Positions 57,894 through 64,000 of a stretch of 64,000 nucleotides of DNA are shown one piece after another. The DNA comes from Gluconacetobacter dulcium. GTDB lineage: Bacteria; Pseudomonadota; Alphaproteobacteria; Acetobacterales; Acetobacteraceae. The notes beneath the pieces are model-generated. The model was not told the origin of the DNA and made no database searches. It saw only the letters and a program-made list of their open reading frames with translations. The position numbers and the translations under genes were made by a program. The DNA is taken from NCBI RefSeq assembly GCF_014174165.1, contig NZ_JABEQN010000003.1:1-64000 (forward strand), read 5' to 3'. Position 1 is the first letter of the stretch. The number at the start of each line of letters is the position of its first letter.

Positions 57894-59096
57894 TCACATC
57901 AGTGAAGCGTAAAACCCGCGCAACCGGTCGAGATAGGCATCGGGCGAAAAGCGGGTGGCGCGGGCCGCCCCTCTGGCAATCAGCGCCAGGCGGGCCGGAT
58001 CGTTCTCGCCCCAGCCATCCAGCACGCGAATCCCCTGGGCGATGGCGGAGACATCGAGCGGATCGACCAGGATCGCGGCGTCTTTCGTCGCAATCTCGCC
58101 GGTCGCGCCGCCGCGCGCGGTCAGGACCGGGGTGCCCAGGAGCATCGCCTCGATGATCGGGATGCCGAATCCTTCGGCCAGGGAGGGAAAGAGCAGGGCG
58201 TGGGCGTCCTGCATCGTCCGGACCAGGGTGGCGCGATCGCTCCAGGGCAGGCGGATGACCGGCGTGTCGCCGACGAACGGTGCGTAATCCGGCCTGTCGT
58301 CGCCGTCGGGGCCGATCAGCACCAGCGGCCGGCGCGTGCCGCTGCGCGCATGGGCGGCGACCAGGCGGCAGATGTTCTTGCGTCGCTCGACCCGGCCGAC
58401 ATGCACGAAATAGCCCGGCGGGGCCGGCGGCCGGGCGGCGCGCGCCTGCCGCAGTTCGTCTTCGGAGAACGTCACGGCCTGGTAGAGGTTGTGGATGCGC
58501 GACGGGGCGATGCCGCACTGGGTGATGATGTCCTGCCGCGCGGTTTCGGAAACCGTTACGATCACATCGCTGCTTTCGGCCAGGCGCATCATCAGGCGCC
58601 GGAACCGTTCGGAGTCGATTCCCGTCAGGTCCGGATGGGTCAGCGGCACGGCATCGTGGACCGTGACCACGTTGCGCGCGCCTTCCAGCCGGATCGGCAG
58701 GGGATAGGTCCAGTGCATGATGTCGGGCGGCGCGGCTGTCCTGACCCGTGCCAGGGTGCCCTGATGCGTGAATTTGACATGGGCGATGCGGAAAATGTCG
58801 GGACAGACCGCCCACGGCGCCGCACTGGGTGCCTGCCCTGCCCCATCGGCCGCCCCGCCCTGGTTCGCAGAGTGCAGGGTCGCGCGGTAATGCGGGCGCA
58901 GGCTTTGCAGCCGGCGCCAGATCTGCCGGGCCAGCGTGTGCGGGTTAGCCGGGGCCATGCCGGGGGCGTAGTCGGTGAGGTAGGTCGGCTGCATGCCCGC
59001 CCCGGCCAGACATTCGGCGGTGAGTTCCGTATAGCGTGCCACACCAGTGCCACCAGTCCGGTTCATGTTCCGGGCATCCAGCCAGATCATCGGCAT
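57894..59096 (-). CDS. Glycosyltransferase, GT4-type
   Basis: 400 residues from ATG 59096, with AAGGAG 8 nt upstream. N-terminus LDARNMNRTGGTGVARYTE and VHDAVPLTHPDLTG, then GT-B C-domain YFVHVGRVERRKNICRLVAA, FPSLAEGFGIPIIEAMLLGT and TARGGATGEIATKDAAILVD. Complete GT4-type transferase. The TGGTGVARYT start is shared with mannosyl/rhamnosyl-transferases; the sugar is not determined. Confidence 0.87.
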   Translation of the reverse strand: MPMIWLDARNMNRTGGTGVARYTELTAECLAGAGMQPTYLTDYAPGMAPANPHTLARQIWRRLQSLRPHYRATLHSANQGGAADGAGQAPSAAPWAVCPDIFRIAHVKFTHQGTLARVRTAAPPDIMHWTYPLPIRLEGARNVVTVHDAVPLTHPDLTGIDSERFRRLMMRLAESSDVIVTVSETARQDIITQCGIAPSRIHNLYQAVTFSEDELRQARAARPPAPPGYFVHVGRVERRKNICRLVAAHARSGTRRPLVLIGPDGDDRPDYAPFVGDTPVIRLPWSDRATLVRTMQDAHALLFPSLAEGFGIPIIEAMLLGTPVLTARGGATGEIATKDAAILVDPLDVSAIAQGIRVLDGWGENDPARLALIARGAARATRFSPDAYLDRLRGFYASLM

Positions 59097-59238
59097 GGCA
59101 AAAGCTCCTTCTTCCCGGTAAGAGACATGCCCCATCGATCCCTACGCGACGAGAACCGAATTTTGCCGAGCATGCCCCCGAGTGCCCAGACGCGACAGAT
59201 GACCGCGCCGCGCCGCGCGCGGAAAACGGGAGCATAGG

Positions 59239-60735
59239 ATGCACGGCTGGGCTGTCGCGGCCGTATCAGGTCTCGCGATCATCGCACTTGTCATTCTTCG
59301 GATCACGAGTTGCAGGCCGTTCCGGCCGATCTGGAACGATCTGCCCGATGTGGCGGTCGCTCTGATCTTATGGCTCTCGCTGGCGTTGCTGACGCAGCGC
59401 CCGGCATCGTCGGCGTTGCTGTGGGTGGTGCTGGCGGCGGGGTTGCTGCTGGCCGACCATACCAAGCGGGCGGTTCTGCGCGAGCCGATCGTGTTTGCCG
59501 ATGCCAGCGAACTGCTGCTGGTCTTTACCCATCCGCGCTTCTACCTGCCCTATGTCCATCCCGCGATCTTCTACGGGATCGGCGGGTTGCTGGTGGGGGC
59601 GACGGCGCTGCTGTTTTCCATCGAGCCCCCGGCGATGCCGGGCGACCCGGCGCTGTCGCGGCTGGTCGGGGCGCTGCTGCTGATCGTGCCGATCGCCGCC
59701 TATTTCTGGCGGCCGTCGCTGAACGTCATGGCCAGGGTGATCCGCCTGCTGCGGCCCAGCGGCGACCCGGTGGAGGACGCCAGGACGCTGGGAATGCTGG
59801 GCAGCTTCGCCGCGCATACCGTCTGCTCGCGCCAGGAACGGCCGGCGCGCCAGGCGGCCTGCCGTTTCGGTAGCGTGAGCGTGCCGCCGGACAAGCCGCC
59901 GGTCGTGCTGGTCCAGGCCGAATCGTTCTTCGATATCGGCAGGCTGGACCCGGCCCTGCCGTCACCGCTGACGGAATTCCAGGCCTGCCGCGACCAGGCG
60001 TGGCGGCATGGGCGCCTCGATGTCGATTCCTGGGGAGCCAATACCACCCGCAGCGAATTCGCGGCCATCAGCGGTGCCACCCCGGCCGATCTGGGGCTGG
60101 ACCGGTTCAATCCCTATTATTCCTTCGCGCGCCGGCCGCTGGACACGCTGGCGGCGCGCATGCGGCAGGCCGGCTATCTGACCGTGTGCGTGCACCCCTA
60201 TGACCGCCGCTTCTATGGGCGGCACAAGGTCATGCCCAATCTCGGCTTCGATCACTTCATCGGTGGCGAGGCGTTCGAATCCCGGCGCGGCGAACTGGTG
60301 CCCGACGAAGTGCTGGGCGCCTGGATCAACGATTTCATCGCCCGCGAGACGCGGCCCGTCTTTCTGTTCGCCATCACGGTCGCCAATCACGGCCCGTGGT
60401 CTGCGCGGGCCGAAACCGACAGCCCGTTCGCGCCCATGCTGGGCGGTTATCTGGACAGCCTGATGGGCACCGACCGGATGATCGGCCAACTGGCAGGCTC
60501 CCGCTGGCTGAATGAGGATGGCGGGATCTTCGCGCTCTATGGCGACCACCAGCCCAGCCTGCCGGTTCTCATGAACGATGGCGCGCATATCGGCGCTTCG
60601 ACCGATTATTTCATTCTCGACCGCACGCGCCCTGCCGGCCCACGGCACGATATCCGCGTCGATCAGCTTGGCCGGGAGCTTGCCGGATGCCTGATGAACC
60701 ATACCCCCCTGCCGCGCGCCGTGGCCGGCCGGTAA
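59239..60735 (+). CDS. Membrane sulfatase-fold (LTA synthase/phosphoglycerol transferase-like) protein
   Basis: 498 residues: about five N-terminal transmembrane helices (to about residue 160), then an extracytoplasmic alkaline-phosphatase-fold domain. Family blocks: VVLVQAESFFDI, WGANTTRSEFAAISGATP (Thr nucleophile region), FGRHKVMPN-like YGRHKVMPNLGFDHFIGG, FLFAITVANHGPW (metal His) and IFALYGDHQPSLP (metal Asp-His). Such enzymes move phosphoglycerol or phosphoethanolamine onto envelope glycans. In this position it may decorate the polysaccharide; as I recall, rhizobial rkp loci also carry a sulfatase-fold protein (RkpI), which should be checked. Starts the plus-strand half of the locus. 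Confidence 0.82.
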   Translation: MHGWAVAAVSGLAIIALVILRITSCRPFRPIWNDLPDVAVALILWLSLALLTQRPASSALLWVVLAAGLLLADHTKRAVLREPIVFADASELLLVFTHPRFYLPYVHPAIFYGIGGLLVGATALLFSIEPPAMPGDPALSRLVGALLLIVPIAAYFWRPSLNVMARVIRLLRPSGDPVEDARTLGMLGSFAAHTVCSRQERPARQAACRFGSVSVPPDKPPVVLVQAESFFDIGRLDPALPSPLTEFQACRDQAWRHGRLDVDSWGANTTRSEFAAISGATPADLGLDRFNPYYSFARRPLDTLAARMRQAGYLTVCVHPYDRRFYGRHKVMPNLGFDHFIGGEAFESRRGELVPDEVLGAWINDFIARETRPVFLFAITVANHGPWSARAETDSPFAPMLGGYLDSLMGTDRMIGQLAGSRWLNEDGGIFALYGDHQPSLPVLMNDGAHIGASTDYFILDRTRPAGPRHDIRVDQLGRELAGCLMNHTPLPRAVAGR

Positions 60736-61095
60736 GAGGCTGTTTGCGCGGCGCGCGCGCCGCGTGGCGGGGGCCGGGTTTTCATCGTGCCGTGCCCGAT
60801 TGCGCAACTCGACCGGACGGCAGCCGTTGCAGGGAGATGCAGCGACGAGCGCCTTTACGACCCATTATCTTCTGCCCGATATCCTGCCGCCCATATGCCG
60901 CGATGCAGGACGAAACCGGTGGCAGGAAAATACGAAATAACCAGCCATCCATTCGGCCAGTTCCTCCAGCCAGACAGAGGTTAAATAAATAATAAAAACT
61001 CTGCCATCAAAACAAAATAACGAAACATCTTATAACATTTATTTTCTTGCGCAGTGGCTTTTTGATTGTAGCATGATTACACCAACAAACGAGGC
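60736..61095. other. AT-rich intergenic region upstream of the rhamnose genes
   Basis: 360 bases without a gene. 60975-61080 is markedly AT-rich for this genome (AATAAATAATAAAAACTC, ACATTTATTTTC) and holds the probable rfb promoter. Confidence 0.45.
61047..61074 (+). promoter_or_regulatory. Candidate sigma-70-type promoter for rfbBACD
   Basis: TTGCGC (61047-61052), 16-nt spacer, TAGCAT (61069-61074), 22 bases before the rfbB ATG at 61096. The match is moderate and the short distance leaves a leader of about 15 nt; ACGAGGC just before the ATG serves as a weak ribosome binding site. Confidence 0.35.
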
Positions 61096-62184
61096 ATGAG
61101 TGTGCGTATACTGGTAACAGGTGGATGCGGTTTTATCGGGTCGGCGGTGGTGCGGCATGTGATCGGGGCCACCGGCCACACCGTGGTGAATGTCGATACC
61201 ATGACCTATGCCGCCACGCGGGACTCCACTGCCGATGTGGCGGCGGACCCGCGTTACCTGCATATCCAGGCCGACATTACCGATGGCGCGGCGATGCGGG
61301 CCGTCTTTACGACCCATCAGCCGGATGCGGTGATGCATCTGGCCGCCGAAAGCCATGTGGACCGTTCGATCGACGGCCCCGGCGTGTTCATGACGACCAA
61401 TGTGCTGGGCACCTTCACCCTGCTACAGGCGGCGCGGGATTACTGGTCGGGGCTGGACGCGGCGCGGCAGGCGGCGTTCCGCTTCCATCACATCTCGACC
61501 GACGAGGTGTTCGGCACGTTGCAGCCGGGCGATCCGCCTTTTACCGAAACCACACCCTATGACCCGCGCAGCCCCTACTCGGCCTCCAAGGCGGCTTCGG
61601 ACCATCTGGTGCGGGCCTGGCAGCATACGTACGGGCTGCCGACCTTCGTGACCAACACCACCAACAATTACGGCTTCTGGCATTTTCCCGAAAAGCTGAT
61701 CCCGCTGGTGACGATCAATGCCATCAACGGGCGCGCCCTGCCCGTTTACGGCGATGGCGGCAACATGCGCGACTGGCTGTTCGTCGACGACCACGCCGAA
61801 GCCCTGGTGCTGGCGGTGGAACGCGGCCAGCCCGGCGAGACCTACGCCATCGGCGCCCGCCAGCCGCGCACCAACCTGGAGGTCGTCCGCGCCATCTGCG
61901 CCATTCTGGACGAGTTGCGCCCCGACCCGGCGGGGCCGCACGCACGGCTGATCCGCTATGTCACCGACCGGCCGGGGCATGATTTCCGCTACGAGATCGA
62001 CCCGTCGCACGCCGAGGCCGAACTGGGCTGGCGCCCCCGCCACGATTTCGAAACCGGTCTGCGCCGCACGGTGCAATGGTATCTGGAACATCGCGACTGG
62101 TGGACCGCGCTCCAGGCCCGGCACGACAGCACGAAGCGCCTGGGAACGGCCACTGGGGTTGCCACGGGGACGGCCGCACCATGA
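61096..62184 (+). CDS. rfbB: dTDP-glucose 4,6-dehydratase
   Basis: Second step of dTDP-L-rhamnose synthesis. 362 residues: [20 protein letters not shown] (NAD), [27 protein letters not shown] (catalytic Thr-Asp-Glu), [15 protein letters not shown] (YxxxK), and [16 protein letters not shown], where the family more often has NNYGPYQFPEK. First gene of rfbBACD, which overlap or lie within 7 nt. Confidence 0.95.
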   Translation: MSVRILVTGGCGFIGSAVVRHVIGATGHTVVNVDTMTYAATRDSTADVAADPRYLHIQADITDGAAMRAVFTTHQPDAVMHLAAESHVDRSIDGPGVFMTTNVLGTFTLLQAARDYWSGLDAARQAAFRFHHISTDEVFGTLQPGDPPFTETTPYDPRSPYSASKAASDHLVRAWQHTYGLPTFVTNTTNNYGFWHFPEKLIPLVTINAINGRALPVYGDGGNMRDWLFVDDHAEALVLAVERGQPGETYAIGARQPRTNLEVVRAICAILDELRPDPAGPHARLIRYVTDRPGHDFRYEIDPSHAEAELGWRPRHDFETGLRRTVQWYLEHRDWWTALQARHDSTKRLGTATGVATGTAAP

Positions 62185-63092
62185 GCAGGAACGCGACGAG
62201 GGCGGCGATGGACACGGGAATGAAGGGCATTCTGCTGGCCGGCGGGTCGGGCACCCGGCTGCACCCGATGACGCTGGCCACCAGCAAGCAGTTGTTGCCG
62301 GTCTACGACAAGCCGATGATCTATTATCCGCTCTCGACGCTGATGCTGGCCGGCATCCGCGATATCATGATCATCTCCACCCCCGACGACCTGCCGCAGT
62401 TCCGGCGCCTGCTGGGCGACGGGTCGCGCTATGGCGTGCGCTTCAGCTACCGCGCCCAGCCCAGCCCGGACGGCATCGCCCAGGCCTTCCTGATCGCCGA
62501 GGACTGGCTGGACGGCGCCCCCTGCGCCCTGGCGCTGGGCGATAACCTGATCTTCGCCGATCATCTCAGCACGCTGATGCAGCAGGCGGCCACGCGCGAC
62601 AGCGGGGCCACCGTCTTCGCCTATCAGGTGCGCGACCCCGAACGCTACGGCGTGGTGAGCTTCGATGCCGAAGGTCGCGCCAGCGCGCTGGTCGAGAAAC
62701 CCGCCAATCCGGCCTCCCCCTGGGCGGTCACAGGGCTGTATTTCTACGATGCCCGCGTCAGTACCTTCGCCCGCGAAATCCGCCCCTCGGCGCGGGGAGA
62801 ACTGGAAATTACGGACCTGAACCGGATCTATCTCGAAGAAGGCTCGCTCCAGGTCGAAAAACTCGGCCGGGGCTGTGCGTGGCTGGATGCCGGCGTGCCC
62901 GATGCCCTGCTTCAGGCCGGCATGTTCGTGCAGACCATCCAGTCCCGCCAGGGCATGTTGGTCGGCTCGCCGGCCGAGGTCGCCTTTCGCATGGGCTTTA
63001 TCGACGCCGGGCAGTTGCGCGTGATTGCCGGCGAGATTCCCAAGACCGAACTGGGTCGCGTGCTGCGCGACATCGCCGACGGAGCGCAGTAG
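62181..63092 (+). CDS. rfbA: Glucose-1-phosphate thymidylyltransferase
   Basis: First step of dTDP-rhamnose synthesis. The nucleotidyltransferase motif [20 protein letters not shown] and [20 protein letters not shown] are perfect; [10 protein letters not shown] carries the metal Asp. ATG 62181 overlaps the rfbB stop (ATGA) and gives 303 residues; ATG 62220 (MKGILLAGG) gives the family-typical 290 and may be the true start. Confidence 0.95.
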   Translation: MSRNATRAAMDTGMKGILLAGGSGTRLHPMTLATSKQLLPVYDKPMIYYPLSTLMLAGIRDIMIISTPDDLPQFRRLLGDGSRYGVRFSYRAQPSPDGIAQAFLIAEDWLDGAPCALALGDNLIFADHLSTLMQQAATRDSGATVFAYQVRDPERYGVVSFDAEGRASALVEKPANPASPWAVTGLYFYDARVSTFAREIRPSARGELEITDLNRIYLEEGSLQVEKLGRGCAWLDAGVPDALLQAGMFVQTIQSRQGMLVGSPAEVAFRMGFIDAGQLRVIAGEIPKTELGRVLRDIADGAQ

Positions 63093-63098
63093 AGACCG

Positions 63099-63650
63099 AT
63101 GCAGATCGAACGCCTGGCCATTCCCGACATCCTGCTGCTGACGCCGCGCCGTTTCGCGGACGCACGCGGTTTTTTCTGCGAAACCTATAATATCCGCACG
63201 ATGGCTGACGCCGGCATTGCCCAGCCTTTCGTGCAGGACAATCACAGCCTGTCGCGCCAGCGCGGCGTGATCCGGGGGCTGCATTGCCAGCTTGCCCCCC
63301 ACGCCCAGGGCAAGCTGGTACGCTGCACGCGCGGCGCGATCTGGGATGTGGCGGTTGACGCCCGGCAGGATTCGCCCAGCTTCGGCCAATGGGTTTCGGC
63401 GGAACTCAGCGCGGAGAACGGATCGCAATTATGGATCCCGCCTGGTTTCCTGCATGGGTTCTGCACCCTGAGCGAGGACGTGGAGGTGCAGTATAAATGC
63501 ACCGATCTGTGGGACCGTGACTGCGAGCGTTCGGTGCGCTGGGATTCGGCGGAACTGGCGATTGCCTGGCCGGTGGCGGCCGGCGAGGCGATCCTGTCCG
63601 ACAAGGATGCCGAGGCCCCGGGCTTCTCCGCCGTGCGGGACTGGTTCTGA
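63099..63650 (+). CDS. rfbC: dTDP-4-dehydrorhamnose 3,5-epimerase
   Basis: 183-residue cupin epimerase: FADARGFFCETYN, NHSLSRQRGVIRGLHCQLAP (catalytic His), GAIWDVAVDARQDSPSFG, PPGFLHGFCTLSEDVEVQYK (catalytic Tyr) and CTDLWDRDCERSVRW. Begins 7 nt after rfbA and shares one base with the rfbD start. Confidence 0.95.
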   Translation: MQIERLAIPDILLLTPRRFADARGFFCETYNIRTMADAGIAQPFVQDNHSLSRQRGVIRGLHCQLAPHAQGKLVRCTRGAIWDVAVDARQDSPSFGQWVSAELSAENGSQLWIPPGFLHGFCTLSEDVEVQYKCTDLWDRDCERSVRWDSAELAIAWPVAAGEAILSDKDAEAPGFSAVRDWF

Positions 63651-64000
63651 TGGACACGGCGCCGGCCCGGCTTTCTCCGATTCTGGTCGTCGGCCGGTCC
63701 GGCCAGTTGGCCACCGCGCTGGGACGTGCCGACCGATCGGACATCCACTGTCTTGGCCGGCCGGATATTGATTTCGACCGACCGGAGACGCTGGCGGCGG
63801 CTTTTGCCGCGCTTTCCCCCGCCCTGGTCGTGAATGCCGCCGCCTGGACGGCGGTGGACGCGGCCGAAAGCGACCCCGAGGGCGCCGCGCGCGCCAATCG
63901 CGACGGCCCTGCCCTGCTGGCCCGGCTGTGCGCCGAACGCGGGATTCCGCTGATCCATGTCTCGACCGACTATGTGTTCGACGGCACCAAGGGCGCGCCG
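63650..64000 (+). CDS. rfbD: dTDP-4-dehydrorhamnose reductase, N-terminal part (cut by window edge)
   Basis: Last step of dTDP-L-rhamnose synthesis. The ATG overlaps the rfbC stop by one base (TGATG). 117 codons are present: PILVVGRSGQLATALGRA (NADPH), VVNAAAWTAVDAAESDPEGA and IPLIHVSTDYVFDGTKGAP. The YxxxK catalytic motif lies beyond the window. Confidence 0.93.
   Translation, partial: MDTAPARLSPILVVGRSGQLATALGRADRSDIHCLGRPDIDFDRPETLAAAFAALSPALVVNAAAWTAVDAAESDPEGAARANRDGPALLARLCAERGIPLIHVSTDYVFDGTKGAP

Noticed and set aside
59096-59239. Riboswitch in the divergent gap before the sulfatase-fold gene
   Set aside because: The gap is short and shows only ribosome binding sites; no conserved riboswitch core was recognised.

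Overview
The window is high-GC alphaproteobacterial chromosome. Gene order and protein style point to the acetic acid bacteria (Acetobacteraceae, Gluconacetobacter/Komagataeibacter type). The reasons are the lepB-rnc-era-pyrH-frr-uppS-cdsA-dxr-rseP-bamA-skp-lpxD-fabZ-lpxA-lpxI run, a single Rsh-type ppGpp enzyme next to rpoZ, an LpxI-type lipid A enzyme, and a malate:quinone oxidoreductase. The genus is inference.

Layout. (1) 1-2050 is a nest of mobile DNA: the last codons and terminal repeat of one insertion sequence (probably IS3 family), abutting a broken IS5-family transposase gene that is itself split by a 1122-nt, internally deleted group II intron. (2) 2054-20944, all on the minus strand, is the cell-envelope and growth-control block. 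Read 5' to 3' it runs rpoZ, rsh, acpS, lepB, rnc, era, pyrH, frr, uppS, cdsA, dxr, rseP, bamA, skp-like, lpxD, fabZ, lpxA, lpxI, gloA, with many 4-nt stop/start overlaps. (3) 21060-38652 is mixed housekeeping: folK, an NYN-domain protein, mqo, msrP-msrQ, a beta-hydroxyacid dehydrogenase, a catalytically degenerate squalene/phytoene-synthase-fold protein, sodB, a sugar porter, yajC, a DUF815 ATPase, a Rieske oxygenase, a GNAT-Nudix fusion, an SMP-30 lactonase, a CinA/MoeA-type domain protein, a GH3-like protein and a DUF3576 lipoprotein. (4) 38775-43525 holds leuS, lptE, holA and a tRNA-Arg(CCU) gene interrupted by a 228-nt group I intron.

(5) 44182-64000 is the accessory surface-polysaccharide region and the most interesting part. 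A 2340-residue highly reducing type I polyketide synthase (KS-AT-DH-degenerate methyltransferase-ER-KR-ACP, no thioesterase) overlaps by 4 nt with an alpha-oxoamine synthase. It is followed convergently by KpsS-like and KpsC-like capsule proteins, two family-4-type glycosyltransferases, a UDP-glucuronate-4-epimerase-like enzyme, a membrane sulfatase-fold (LTA-synthase-like) protein and the dTDP-L-rhamnose genes rfbBACD (rfbD cut by the window edge). The set resembles the rhizobial rkp K-antigen locus (rkpA, rkpG, rkpJ). My reading is that the PKS builds a reduced acyl chain, the oxoamine synthase releases it onto an amino acid as a sphingoid-like amino-ketone, and this product, or a lipid made from it, serves as anchor or primer for a rhamnose/uronate-containing capsular polysaccharide. 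The family assignments come from the sequence; the lipid-anchor role is inference.
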